DNA of 53,622 nt from Spirochaetaceae bacterium (GTDB taxonomy: Bacteria > Spirochaetota > Spirochaetia > Treponematales > Rectinemataceae), in NCBI GenBank assembly GCA_025358255.1, contig JANYKC010000073.1, forward strand, positions 1-53,622, read 5' to 3'. The notes under the pieces were generated by a model. That model searched no databases, was not told where the DNA came from, and saw only the letters and a list, made by a program, of their open reading frames with translations. This document shows positions 26,175-34,805 of the stretch, piece after piece. A program made the translations under genes and the position numbers. The first letter of the stretch is position 1. Every line of letters starts with the position of its first letter.

Positions 26175-26621
26175 GTGGACGGCAAACGACGGATCGGCAT
26201 CATTATCTGCGATCGCTACCGCAGCTGCTCAGGAGGGAAATGCCTCCGGTCGCTTAGAAACAGGGAAGGCGCCTTCTCGATCTACAAGGAAGGCGGGGCG
26301 GAGTTGGCTGGCTACACGAGCTGTGGCGGATGCCCTGGCGGCAATATCGAGAATGCCGGCGAGGAAATGCTCAAGAATGGCGTCACTGACATCCACCTGG
26401 CCACGGATTTCCTCGTCGGCTACCCGCCCTGCCCGAGCATCGACTACTTTGTCAGGTTCATGGAAGAACGCTACAAGGTACGAGTCGTTATTGGGACACA
26501 CCCTATCCCGGCCAAGTACTTCGCGATCCATGACCGACTCGGGACGTGGAAAGCGCCCGAGTGGAAGCCGAGGATAGCCGCGACGCTTGGGGACGAGGGT
26601 ACCCGTGCCGCCTACGACTGA
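26175..26621 (+). CDS. CGGC-domain protein
   Basis: The GTG at 26175 is preceded by GAGGAGG at ideal spacing, giving 148 residues starting just before RIGIIICDRY. The hallmark TSCGGCPGGNIENAG is near residue 52, with further Cys in RSCSGGKCLRS and PPCPSIDY. The CGGC domain is predicted to bind a metal; its function is unknown. The frame is open further upstream but without a start signal. Confidence 0.85.
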   Translation: MDGKRRIGIIICDRYRSCSGGKCLRSLRNREGAFSIYKEGGAELAGYTSCGGCPGGNIENAGEEMLKNGVTDIHLATDFLVGYPPCPSIDYFVRFMEERYKVRVVIGTHPIPAKYFAIHDRLGTWKAPEWKPRIAATLGDEGTRAAYD

Positions 26622-26717
26622 CGCGCAAGGCGCGGATTTGTGGTTCAAGGGCTTGTCAATGTAGCCCTTGTCGGACATTCGCTCGCTACCGCCATGGCTA
26701 CCTGCATCGTCCTTCCT

Positions 26718-26732
26718 GGGCAATAATTGCCC
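26718..26732. promoter_or_regulatory. Perfect palindrome, possible operator
   Basis: GGGCAAT-A-ATTGCCC lies in the 280-base gap upstream of the SHOCT gene. The region is AT-richer than its surroundings. A shorter related sequence, GGCA-TT-TGCC, overlaps the promoter at 27780-27807. Regulatory role is inferred. Confidence 0.3.
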
Positions 26733-26903
26733 ATCCTGTGGAAAATATTCCCGCCTCAAAGCCGTGCTACCAAGATTGTTGGCAAGGGGAATTCGCGTTT
26801 TTCGCATGAAGAAGCCACATATTCCCAATGAATTCTCCTTTATTGGCTTTGGCACGGAAATTGCATAGTAATTCCTGAATATAGTTTTTTTTGGAGGAAT
26901 ACT

Positions 26904-27170
26904 ATGATGCATGGTTGGAATGGCGGCGGTTGGGCACAGGGTGGCTATGCGTTCGGCTTTCCCTGGGGAAGTCTCACGATGGGGCTGCTTGCCCTGGCCC
27001 TCATCGCCTTGGTGATTGTCCAGATTGTCCGGATGTCCAGGTCGGGAACCCGCGCCTTCGAAGTCTCGAAGGACAAAGGCCTTGATATCCTCACCGAGCG
27101 TTTTGCCCGTGGCGAGATCGACGCGGAGGCTTTCCGTTTGATGAAGGCCGAACTGGACGCCAAGGCATGA
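26904..27170 (+). CDS. SHOCT-domain small membrane protein
   Basis: The 88-residue protein has a Gly/Trp-rich start (MMHGWNGGG), one membrane segment (about 26-46) and a C-terminal SHOCT motif (DILTERFARGEIDAEAFRLMKAEL). GGAGG lies 6 bases before the ATG. SHOCT ends are thought to mediate oligomerisation. A terminator follows at once, so it forms its own transcript. Confidence 0.85.
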   Translation: MMHGWNGGGWAQGGYAFGFPWGSLTMGLLALALIALVIVQIVRMSRSGTRAFEVSKDKGLDILTERFARGEIDAEAFRLMKAELDAKA

Positions 27171-27179
27171 AGTTTTCTG

Positions 27180-27234
27180 GCGGCCCGCGATCCGCTTGAG
27201 CCAAAAGCGTGCGGGCCGCTTCCTTGTTTTTTTT
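27180..27234 (+). terminator. Intrinsic terminator after the SHOCT gene
   Basis: GCGGCCCGC (27180-27188) pairs perfectly with GCGGGCCGC (27211-27219); an inner CGCTT/AAGCG stem tightens the loop; TTCCTTGTTTTTTTT follows. Confidence 0.88.
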
Positions 27235-27259
27235 CGAAACGCGCATTTATGGAGGAATC

Positions 27260-27697
27260 ATGAAGATCCGTTTGTTACCCCTTGTCCTGTCCCTCGCCGC
27301 CTTGGTTTCCGTAAAGGCCTTTGCCCTGCCCGCCGATCTTGTGCCGGCCATGGTCGCCCTGGACAAGAAGTACATTCCCGCACTCGGCTTCTCCGGCCAG
27401 CCAGACCAGCTTGCCCAGGCCAAAGTCGCCCTCGTGGACAATTCCAACGGCCCCGCAGCCCACGAAGCCCTTGAAGGGGTGAGGATGACCTTCCTCGCTT
27501 CCAGGACCAGGCAGAAAGTCCCCTACTTCATCGACCAGCTCACCCTCTTCCACAATTCCATGGAGGATCTCCTCAACAACCTGCCGGCGAAAAAGGCCCT
27601 GGAATCGGGGGATGACAAGGCCTTCTCCGAGAAACTTGCGCAACTCAAGCCGAATTTCATCAAGACCTTTTTCCTTTTCGGGGACTTTTCCAAATAG
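27260..27697 (+). CDS. Periplasmic protein of unknown function
   Basis: The 145-residue product starts at ATG 27260 (GGAGG upstream) with a signal peptide ending near FALPAD (about residue 23). The mature part is helical, rich in Ala/Leu/Lys, without Cys or recognised motif. It lies between the SHOCT gene and the 4Fe-4S membrane protein, so it may serve the same envelope redox module; this rests on position only. Confidence 0.65.
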   Translation: MKIRLLPLVLSLAALVSVKAFALPADLVPAMVALDKKYIPALGFSGQPDQLAQAKVALVDNSNGPAAHEALEGVRMTFLASRTRQKVPYFIDQLTLFHNSMEDLLNNLPAKKALESGDDKAFSEKLAQLKPNFIKTFFLFGDFSK

Positions 27698-27708
27698 GCG
27701 GGAATCCT

Positions 27709-27729
27709 GGGGCGGAGGCATTCCGCCCC
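27709..27729 (+). terminator. Hairpin after the periplasmic protein gene
   Basis: GGGGCGGA and TCCGCCCC form a perfect 8-bp stem with a 5-base loop 12 bases after the stop codon. Only TTG follows, so termination may be partial. Confidence 0.5.
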
Positions 27730-27779
27730 TTGTAGGGCCCGGCAGGCCATTCCTGGCCGATAGCCCGGCCTGAGGATGA

Positions 27780-27807
27780 TTGCTATATTTGGGCATTTGC
27801 CTATAAT
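27780..27807 (+). promoter_or_regulatory. Promoter of the 4Fe-4S membrane protein gene
   Basis: TTGCTA (27780-27785), 16 bases, consensus TATAAT (27802-27807), 32 bases before the ATG, which itself has AGGAGG upstream. Confidence 0.6.
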
Positions 27808-27839
27808 TACCTGACCCCTAAAATCGATAGGAGGCTTTA

Positions 27840-29387
27840 ATGGCGGCTAAGCTCGCTCCAATCCAGATAATCAGGAGAATCGCCCTCGGTGTGGTTCTTG
27901 TTGGTCTCATCGTCATCACCTACCTTCACCAGAGGGTCCAGGGCATGCCTTCGATCGATGCCCTCGATCCCTTTGGCGGTCTTGAGACCCTGCTCAAGTT
28001 CGCCGCCGGCGGGACCTTCATCAAGAAGATCGAGCCGGGAACCTTGGTCATGTTCACAGGAATCGTCGCCCTTGGCATCGTCCTATCCCGCTTCTTCTGC
28101 GGATGGTTCTGCGCCTTCGGCGCCCTCCAGGGAGTCTTCGGCTGGCTCGGGAAAAAGGTCTTTGGCCGTCGCTTCACCGTGCCCGCCAAGCTCGACCGCG
28201 TGCTTCGCTGGCTCAAGTATCCCGTCCTCGTCGCTGTCATCTTCTTCACCTGGCAGACCGGCGAGCTTGTGATCAGGCCCTACGATCCCCTCGCGGCCTT
28301 CGGCCACCTCTCCGCGGGCCTCACGGCGGTCTGGGCGGAGTTCGCGGTGGGATTCGTCCTCCTCATCCTGACCCTGGTGCTCTCGATGCTCTACGAACGG
28401 GCCTTCTGCAAGTACCTCTGCCCCCTGGGCGCGGTCAACGCCATCCTCGGGCGCATTCCCCTCTTCAGGATCAAGCGCGTGGAGTCCACGTGCATCTCCT
28501 GCGCCAAGTGCGACCGCGTCTGCTCGATGAACGTCGATGTCTCCCATGGTCAGGCCATAAACTCGCCTGAGTGCATCTCCTGCATGGAATGCGTCACCTC
28601 CTGCCCCACGAAGAAGAACAGCCTCGTGACCACTGTCGGGGGGAAGGCCCTCAAGGTCGGCGCCATCGTGGCCCTCGGATTCGGAATCTATCTCGGCGCG
28701 GCGGCCATCGGCCAGGCCGCAGGGGTGCTTCGCTTTTCCGCCCTCTCCTTGAAGCAGCAGGCCGCGACCGGAAGCCTCAAGGTGGAGGACATCAAGGGCT
28801 CCTCCACCTACGAGAGCGTCGCCGAGAGCTTTGGTGTGGAGCTCGAGCGCCTCTATCGCGAGCTCAAGGTCGACATGAAAAAGGTGCCGCCAAGTTCCAT
28901 GCTCAAGGACACCGGCAAGCTCATGGGCATCAGCTTCGAGGCCGACGCGGTGCGCGTGGCCGTGGCCAAGATACTCGGCCTGCCCTATGCGGGCGAGAAG
29001 GGGAACCTGGTCCCGGAAGCGTCGAAAGAAGCTGCCCCGGTGGCGACCGAAGCCGTCAAGCCCGCCGAAGCCGCGCCTGCCAAGGTGGCACCTGCGGCAC
29101 CTGCGGCACCTGCGGCACCTGCGGCACCTGCGGCACCTGCGGCACCTGCGGCACCTGCGGTGCCGGCCGCGACGTCGGCCAAAGGCGCTTTCGTGGTGCC
29201 AGCTGACTTCGAGCTTGAGGGAACCATGACCATCACGGAGGTGGCCACTGCCCTCAAGACCACGACGGCCGCCGTCGCGGCCAAGCTCGGCCTGCCCGCC
29301 GGCATCGCCGTGGACAAGCCCCTTCGCGACATGAAGGACCAGTACGGGTATACGATGCCCACGCTGAAGGAAAAGATCAAGAAATAG
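27840..29387 (+). CDS. NapH/CcoG-like 4Fe-4S membrane protein with extended tail
   Basis: The 515-residue protein has about five membrane segments, CGWFC (about residue 86) and CKYLCP (about 189) motifs typical of NapH/NosR/CcoG proteins, then two ferredoxin-type clusters CISCAKCDRVC (about 217) and CISCMECVTSCP (about 244). Residues 300-380 hold a SAF-like helical domain, a long Ala-Pro linker follows (about 405-440), and a second copy of a similar domain ends the protein (GTMTITEVATAL to LKEKIKK). It probably passes electrons between membrane carriers and a soluble partner. The partner is unknown. The tail is unusual. Confidence 0.8.
   Translation: MAAKLAPIQIIRRIALGVVLVGLIVITYLHQRVQGMPSIDALDPFGGLETLLKFAAGGTFIKKIEPGTLVMFTGIVALGIVLSRFFCGWFCAFGALQGVFGWLGKKVFGRRFTVPAKLDRVLRWLKYPVLVAVIFFTWQTGELVIRPYDPLAAFGHLSAGLTAVWAEFAVGFVLLILTLVLSMLYERAFCKYLCPLGAVNAILGRIPLFRIKRVESTCISCAKCDRVCSMNVDVSHGQAINSPECISCMECVTSCPTKKNSLVTTVGGKALKVGAIVALGFGIYLGAAAIGQAAGVLRFSALSLKQQAATGSLKVEDIKGSSTYESVAESFGVELERLYRELKVDMKKVPPSSMLKDTGKLMGISFEADAVRVAVAKILGLPYAGEKGNLVPEASKEAAPVATEAVKPAEAAPAKVAPAAPAAPAAPAAPAAPAAPAAPAVPAATSAKGAFVVPADFELEGTMTITEVATALKTTTAAVAAKLGLPAGIAVDKPLRDMKDQYGYTMPTLKEKIKK
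29088..29159 (+). repeat. 9-base tandem repeat, eight perfect copies
   Basis: The unit GCACCTGCG repeats eight times without change, encoding Ala-Pro-Ala units of the linker. Perfect identity suggests recent expansion and length variation; the frame is kept whatever the copy number. Confidence 0.95.
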
Positions 29388-29397
29388 GGAGTGCGTC

Positions 29398-29459
29398 GAA
29401 GATTGTTGGCGGCGAGTCGGCCTCCGGTCGTCCTGGCCGATCGCCCGCCAGCGATCTTC
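29398..29459. terminator. Long hairpin between convergent genes
   Basis: GAAGAT and ATCTTC close a stem that continues with TGGCGG/CCGCCA and TCGGCC/GGCCGA across 62 bases with a 12-base loop. It lies between the convergent Fe-S and VOC genes and could end both transcripts, although no long T run follows. Confidence 0.5.
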
Positions 29460-29467
29460 GGCTTCGC

Positions 29468-29884
29468 TTAGGCTTTTGGCATGTCGTAATTGAGCATCCA
29501 GCGGATGCCGTATTTGTCCGTGATATCCCCGAAGAGCGAACCCCAGAACTCGACCTTGAGCTCGGTGTTGACCTTTCCGCCCACCGCCAGTTTCGGGAAG
29601 ATGGACTTGATCTCGCTTTCTGAGGCGCAGTAGAGCATGAGGTTGATGGCGTTGCCGACGGTCACCTTCCCGCCTTCGATATCATCGGAGGCCATCAGCT
29701 CGAAGCTCCCGCCCGTCAGTGCGGCGTGCATGATGAGCTTCCCCGCCTCCTTGGGCAGCTGGGCGCCCGCGGGGGATTCCCCGACGGTCATGAACTTGAG
29801 TTCGCCTCCGAGGCAGCCCTGGTAAAAGGTCATCGCCTCCCGGCAATTGTCGCGGAAGGTGAGATAGGGATTGAGCTTGGCCAT
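29468..29884 (-). CDS. VOC-family (PhnB-like) protein
   Basis: The 138-residue protein has the glyoxalase/bleomycin-resistance fold in PhnB form: LNPYLTFRDNCREAMTFYQ at the start, GGELKFMTVGESPAG, and a C-terminal FGDITDKYGIRWMLN. Such proteins often lack a proven substrate. It lies 15 bases downstream of a second VOC gene on the same strand. Confidence 0.85.
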   Translation of the reverse strand: MAKLNPYLTFRDNCREAMTFYQGCLGGELKFMTVGESPAGAQLPKEAGKLIMHAALTGGSFELMASDDIEGGKVTVGNAINLMLYCASESEIKSIFPKLAVGGKVNTELKVEFWGSLFGDITDKYGIRWMLNYDMPKA

Positions 29885-29899
29885 GGTTCCTCCTGTGGA

Positions 29900-30373
29900 T
29901 CATTTCTTGTCGCGGGCCGAAGCGAGCCGCGCTATGTCGAGTTTTCCCATCGTCAGCATTTCGGCCATCACGCGTTGCGCGATCACCGGATCAGGGTTTC
30001 CAAGGAGCTCGCCCAGGATCCGTGGGACGATCTGCCATGAGAGGCCGAAACGGTCCTTGATCCAGCCGCATTGACCTGGCTCGCCGCCCTCTGAGAGCTT
30101 ATTCCAGAGGCTGTCCACCTCCGCCTGGTCGGCGCAGTCCACGAAGAGGGAGATGGCGGGATTGAAAGTGAAGACCGGACCGCCGTTGAGGGCCATGAAT
30201 CCCTGGCCCTCAAGTTCGAAGGTGATCGACATGGCCTGTCCTTTCGGGCCAGGACCGGCGTCACCATAGCGCGAAACGTTTGTTATGCGGGAATTCTTGA
30301 AAAGCGAGACATAAAATTCCACGGCCTCTTCGGCCTCGTGATCGAACCAAAGGAAAGGCGTGATCTTCTGCAC
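29900..30373 (-). CDS. VOC-family (PhnB-like) protein
   Basis: The GTG at 30373 is chosen (AGGAG, 7 bases upstream), giving 157 residues beginning MQKITPFLWFDHEAEEAVEFY, the usual start of this subgroup; an ATG six codons earlier has no ribosome site. It continues ITFELEGQGFMALNGGP and FGLSWQIVP. Possibly a dioxygenase- or demethylubiquinone-type fold protein of unknown substrate. Confidence 0.85.
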   Translation of the reverse strand: MQKITPFLWFDHEAEEAVEFYVSLFKNSRITNVSRYGDAGPGPKGQAMSITFELEGQGFMALNGGPVFTFNPAISLFVDCADQAEVDSLWNKLSEGGEPGQCGWIKDRFGLSWQIVPRILGELLGNPDPVIAQRVMAEMLTMGKLDIARLASARDKK

Positions 30374-30438
30374 CGGTAAGCTCCTGCCCATGGGCTCGTG
30401 CCCATGAGGTAAAGGTAGCGCTTTTTCGCCAGAGTCGG

Positions 30439-30816
30439 CTATTCGAAGAACATCTTGATGGCGATGCCGATAAGCAGGACCGAGAAAGCCTTCCTGAGGA
30501 TGGCCTCGTCCAGGCTGAGCCCGAGCTTTCCCCCCAGCCATCCCCCGAAGAAAAAGAACACCGCGATGAGTATCCCGGCCTTCATGTCCACATCCCCCGC
30601 CCGGTAGTATCCCAGCGCCGCCATGAGGCCGATGGGCGGTATCATGAGAAGGAGGGTCGTGCCTTGGGCCATCTTTTGCGTGAAGCCGAAGATGAATACA
30701 AGGGCGGGAATGATGACGACGGCGCCGCCGATCCCGAGGAGGCCGCTCATGGTGCCGGCCGCCAGCCCGAGCAGCCCGAATCCGAATCCACGCAGCAGGT
30801 CGAGTTCCTGGTTCAT
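30439..30816 (-). CDS. Half-size TauE/SafE-family transporter
   Basis: The 125-residue membrane protein is one TauE/SafE repeat: SGLLGIGGAVVIIPALVFIFGF and GGWLGGKLGLSL with about four membrane segments. Full-length members have two such repeats, so it may act as a homodimer. The family exports sulfite or organosulfonates. Its ATG overlaps the preceding small Fe-S-type gene (ATGA). Confidence 0.8.
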   Translation of the reverse strand: MNQELDLLRGFGFGLLGLAAGTMSGLLGIGGAVVIIPALVFIFGFTQKMAQGTTLLLMIPPIGLMAALGYYRAGDVDMKAGILIAVFFFFGGWLGGKLGLSLDEAILRKAFSVLLIGIAIKMFFE

Positions 30817-31073
30817 GTCTCCTCCTCATCCGACCTGCCCTGGACTGCACGGACAGCCCTGGCTTCCCCGACCCTGTCCCGCAGGGTCCCGAGCGGGCAG
30901 ACAGCGCACCAGGCGCGGGGCTTGCAGGCGATTCCTAAAAGTATGCCAGCGGACAGCGCGATGGCATAGATCCACCAGAAGGCCTTGCCAATCCCTGCCA
31001 GGCTCTCGCCAAGCTGAGGCAAAGACCGTATCAGGAGGCGGCGCGGGTCGCCCGGAAAGCGGTGATCATCCAT
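30813..31073 (-). CDS. Small NapH-like membrane protein
   Basis: Up to 86 residues. The core IGKAFWWIYAIALSAGILLGI is one membrane segment and is followed by CKPRAWCAVCPLGTLRDRV, the Cys-rich PLGT motif of NapH-type proteins. The ATG at 31073 has no clear ribosome site, and the frame is open further upstream, so the start is uncertain. It is coupled to the TauE gene and may cooperate with it in sulfur-compound redox transport. Confidence 0.5.
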   Translation of the reverse strand: MDDHRFPGDPRRLLIRSLPQLGESLAGIGKAFWWIYAIALSAGILLGIACKPRAWCAVCPLGTLRDRVGEARAVRAVQGRSDEEET

Positions 31074-31247
31074 GCTAACCGTGGCAGGCAGGAATTTTTC
31101 ACCGAACTGGTCGCAAGGCTTGAAGGCGGTGACCATTTCAACTTCATCGAATCCGGGGAAGATGAGCTGCGCGCCGCCTTCCCGAGCTTCGAGGTCATCG
31201 AGCTGGGCAATTCGAAGGCCTGGTATGTCGGCAACGTGACCCACTGA
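31062..31247 (+). CDS. Short protein, probably a C-terminal remnant
   Basis: From the GTG at 31062 the frame gives 61 residues with natural composition (ANRGRQEFFTELVARLEGGDHFNFIES to NSKAWYVGNV). The frame runs open upstream across the opposite-strand NapH-like gene without a start signal, which suggests the tail of a longer, truncated protein. I do not recognise the family. It overlaps the divergent NapH-like start by 12 bases. Confidence 0.35.
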   Translation: MIIHANRGRQEFFTELVARLEGGDHFNFIESGEDELRAAFPSFEVIELGNSKAWYVGNVTH

Positions 31248-31301
31248 GCATCCCGGCCCTCCGTCGTGCGCCGCGTCCGCTGTTCGAGTATACTTGTGGC
31301 C

Positions 31302-32696
31302 ATGCGCTTCCCACTTTACCGTGTCAGCCTTGCGGTCCAGATCCTCTTCATGGCGATTGTCTTTGTCATCGGCCTCATGGGGGCGCTGAACGCCATCCTG
31401 CAGAAGGCAGTCCTCGAGGGTTCCACCAAGATCACGGTGGAGGTGAACCAATCCATGATCAAGGCCGCCGCCGATGAGATCGGCGCATCCGGCCTCCTGT
31501 CCGACGGGCCTCGGCTGGAAAAGGGCCTTGCCGCCATCCGCGACCGGAACAAGGGGCTCCAGTCCCTTTTCGTGTCGGACGGGAAGGTCATCGTCGCCGC
31601 CTCCGATCCAGGCAAGGCGGGAACGATCCTGGGCGGAGGGGCGAGCGACAAGGGCTCCGAGATCCGCGCCGTCTTAGGCGACGGAAACCCGAAGTCCGAG
31701 ATCGAGCAAAGGACCGACATCGTCCCGCGCCTCACCTATATCTACCCGATTGAATCCGGCGGACGGCGGCTCGGCGCCCTCGTGGCCAAGTTCTCCCTTG
31801 CCGAGGAATTCGGCGCCATCACCCACCTGCGCGAGGCCCTGTACCGCATCATGCTGGTCGCGGGGATCGTGGGCGTCCCCCTCCTTTTCGGCCTCCTCTG
31901 GCTCATGGCCATCGGCCCCCTGCGGAGGCTGCGCAGGGCGGCGGTCAAGCTGGCCGAAGGCGAATTCGACCTCAGCCTCCCGCAGGCGAATTCATCTGAA
32001 TTGTCAGGACTTTCCCTTGCCCTCGTGGCCGCCTCGGTCTCCATCAAGTCCCAGTACGAGCGCTACCTTTCCCCCCAGGTCGTGGCGGTGCTGCAGAAGG
32101 AGAAGGGCTTCCTCCGCGATATCCGCATGCGCACGACGGCCGCAATCCTCATGTGCGATGTCGAGGGCTTCACCTCGCTCTCCGAAGGGATGGACGTGAA
32201 CGACCTGGGGCTCTTCCTGAACGGCTACTTCCGCACGATGACGGAGATCATCTTCCAGAAAAAGGGCACCTTGGACAAATACATGGGAGACGGCATCCTT
32301 GCGGTTTTCGGCGCTCCCCTGCCGACCGCCGGGTATCGCCTGGAGGCGATCGAGGCCGCCCAGGAGATGGTCGCATCCTTTGCCCGGAACTATCGTGACT
32401 GGCTTCCACCCCATCTCCGACAAGGGGCCCCTTCCTCCAGGATACGCGTGGGGATAGCTACCGGAGAGGTCTTCTACGGAAACGTCGGCTATGAGAGGCG
32501 CAGCGATTTCACCGCCCTGGGCCGGGCCGTGAACCTCGCCTCCCGCCTCCAGGAGCTGAACAAGGAGACCGGCACGACCATCCTCATGGACGAGGAGACG
32601 GCCAAGGGGCTTCCCGAGGGCGATACGCGGTTCAGGTCGGCGGGCGAGGTCCTGGTGCGCGGCATCAGCCAGGGGGTGAAGGTCCTCGGGGCTTGA
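31302..32696 (+). CDS. Class III adenylate/guanylate cyclase with periplasmic sensor
   Basis: The 464-residue protein has an N-terminal membrane segment (about 8-30), a periplasmic sensor (about 35-180), a second membrane segment (about 185-205), a HAMP linker and a cyclase domain. The cyclase shows both metal Asp residues (LMCDVEGFTSL and KYMGDGILAVFG) and the transition-state Asn/Arg in RAVNLASRLQ. It is thus expected to be active; the ATP/GTP choice cannot be settled. The Crp-type regulator at 23.4 kb could be a receptor for the product, which is speculation. Confidence 0.88.
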   Translation: MRFPLYRVSLAVQILFMAIVFVIGLMGALNAILQKAVLEGSTKITVEVNQSMIKAAADEIGASGLLSDGPRLEKGLAAIRDRNKGLQSLFVSDGKVIVAASDPGKAGTILGGGASDKGSEIRAVLGDGNPKSEIEQRTDIVPRLTYIYPIESGGRRLGALVAKFSLAEEFGAITHLREALYRIMLVAGIVGVPLLFGLLWLMAIGPLRRLRRAAVKLAEGEFDLSLPQANSSELSGLSLALVAASVSIKSQYERYLSPQVVAVLQKEKGFLRDIRMRTTAAILMCDVEGFTSLSEGMDVNDLGLFLNGYFRTMTEIIFQKKGTLDKYMGDGILAVFGAPLPTAGYRLEAIEAAQEMVASFARNYRDWLPPHLRQGAPSSRIRVGIATGEVFYGNVGYERRSDFTALGRAVNLASRLQELNKETGTTILMDEETAKGLPEGDTRFRSAGEVLVRGISQGVKVLGA

Positions 32697-32748
32697 ATGG
32701 AAGCTATTCGGGTTTTACAACCACAAAGATCTCGGATAGAGTCGTGGC

Positions 32749-34035
32749 GTGTTGACCCTCATTCTCGGCGCAGAATCCTCAGGGCTCCAGCTTGCCCGTC
32801 GACTCTCGGAAGAAGGCAAGGATGTCGCCCTTATCGAACGGGACCACGATGTGGCCCGCGTGGCCGCCAATATCCTCGATTGCCTGGTGGTCCAGGGGGA
32901 CGGCAGCGAGCCTTCGGTCCTGGAGCGCGCCGGGGTCGCGAAAGCGGGTATTTTTGTCGCCCTCATCGGCAGCGACGAAGTCAATATCGTCACCTGTTCC
33001 GTCGTCGCCGCGGAATATCCAGGGACCCGCCGGGTCGCCAGGGTCCGTAACCCCTACTTCACGAGGCTCATTCCCTCCCAGCGCAGTTTCATGGGCGTGG
33101 ACCGCTTCATCAATCCCGATATCGAGGCGGCCAGGGCCTTCATCGACCTGGCTGCCCAGGGCGCCGACGGAGGACTCGTCCGCTTTGCCGGCGACGACCT
33201 GGTCCTCCGCTCGGCGCGGCTTTCCCCTTCCTCCCCCCTTGCGGGAAGGAGCCTGGCCGAGAGCCGGTCGGCCCTCAAGCGGAGTTTCCTGGCGGCGGCG
33301 CTGGAACGCGAAAGAGAGGTCGAGGTGCCTTCCGGGGAGACCTGTCCTCTTGCCGGCGATCTCCTCTACCTTTTGGGCGCTCCGAAAGATCTCGACGGGG
33401 TCCTGGGCCAGGCGCCTCCGCCTGCCGCACGATACCGGAAGATCGTCATCGCCGGCAGCGGCTCCATCGGGCGCTTCATGGCCGACGGCTTCCTCGAGAC
33501 CGCCGAAGGTGGCGAACTTGGGTTGGCGCGGGTGCGGACAGGGCTTTTCCGCTACGCGGGATAGCGGGACGTGGTCATCCTCGAGCCTAGGATGGATACC
33601 TGCAAGCGCTTGTCCAGGGACATACCCGGTGCCCTCGTCCTCAACCGCGAACTCGGGGACGAGGACCTCTTCCTCGAGGAAGGGCTCTCCGGAGCCGACC
33701 TCTTCCTCGCCGTGACCTCCGACCAGGAACTCAACATCCTGGCCGCGGCCCGCGCGAAGGAGGCGGGGATCGCACGCAGCCTGGCCCTCTCGCAGAACAA
33801 CGCCTATATCGGCCTGGCCGATCGCCTTGGGGTGGACGGCGTGGTGTCCATGAAGTCCAACGTAGTCTCGTCCATCGTCGAGTACCTGCGGGGAGGGATC
33901 CTCACAACACTGCATTCATTTTTCGCCCGCGGTGTCAAGGTCCTGGAGTTCGTCGTGGGGGAGGGCAGCCCCCTCCATGGGACCTCGGTGCGGGACCTTG
34001 CCCTTCCCAAGGGCACCCTCGTCATCTTCCTCCAT
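32749..34035 (+). pseudogene. trkA: Potassium uptake protein TrkA, interrupted and fused to trkH
   Basis: From the GTG at 32749 the frame encodes a first RCK domain with a worn nucleotide loop (GAESSGLQLARRL), then a second with GSGSIGRFMADGF. An in-frame TAG at 33562-33564 interrupts it; beyond the stop the same frame continues VVILEPRMDTCKRLS to NILAAARAKEAG and a C-terminal RCK_C piece. Around 34035 the coding sequence changes abruptly to the middle of TrkH in another frame. TrkA gates K+ uptake by binding NAD(H). The stop together with the fusion indicates loss of function or serious assembly error. Confidence 0.7.
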
Positions 34036-34760
34036 CGCAACGGGAGGCTTCTCGACCTGGAACCTCTCCGTGGGCCATTTCAACGGTCCATACGTCGACG
34101 TGGTCATCACCGTCTTCATGGTCCTGGCGGGAATGAATTTCGCGCTCTTCTACAAGGTCGGCAAAGGCAGGATCCGGGAGGCCCTGGCGGATTCCGAGAT
34201 GCGGGCCTATGTATTCGTCTTCCTCGCCGCATCCCTGGCCATCGCGGTCGACCTTGTCCGCAACGGCATTTTCCCTGGTTTCGGCACGGCCTTCAGGTAT
34301 GGCGCTTTCCAGTCGGCGTCCATCCTGACAACGACAGGATACGCGACCACGGACTTTGACCTCTGGCCGCCCTTTTCCCGTGTCGTCCTCCTCATGCTCA
34401 TGTTCATAGGGGGATGCGCCGGTTCGACCGCGGGGGGTCTTTACGGTCCGGCTCAACGGGGAACCGGTGCGGAAGATGCTCGTCTTCGATACGGCATCCT
34501 TTTTTTTCATGTACTTCATGACCGCAATGCTCTGCACCCTGGTGGTCGCCTCGGCGGGCAATGGCATAGAGACCTCCCTGACGGCCACCCTTGCCACCCT
34601 CGGCAATATCGGCCCCGGCCTGGCCTTGGTGGGGCCGATCCGGAACTATGGCTTCCTCCCCGATTATGTGACCTGGACACTCAGCTTTGCCATGATGGCC
34701 GGTCGCCTCGAGCTCTATACGGTCTTTGTGCTTTTCTCCTCCGCGTATCGCCGGGCCTGA
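34036..34760 (+). pseudogene. trkH: TrkH potassium channel remnant with two deletions
   Basis: The sequence enters TrkH at the second pore motif (ATGGFSTWNLSVGHF) and continues through NFALFYKVGKG, SILTTTGYATTDFD and FIGGCAGSTAGG, then jumps frame to VFTVRLNGEPVRKM, GNIGPGL and LGRLELYTVFVLF-like ends (here AGRLELYTVFVLF). The first pore domains (about half of the protein) and roughly 35 residues after GSTAGG are missing. TrkH is the K+-conducting subunit partnered by TrkA. The remains cannot fold as a channel. Confidence 0.75.
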
Positions 34761-34805
34761 AGCCAGTGATATTCCCCTCGCCTTGCCGATCCCCACTTTC
34801 CGCCT

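Noticed and set aside
29088..29159. A CRISPR-like array
   Set aside because: The units are 9 bases, contiguous and in frame, so this is a coding tandem repeat without spacers.
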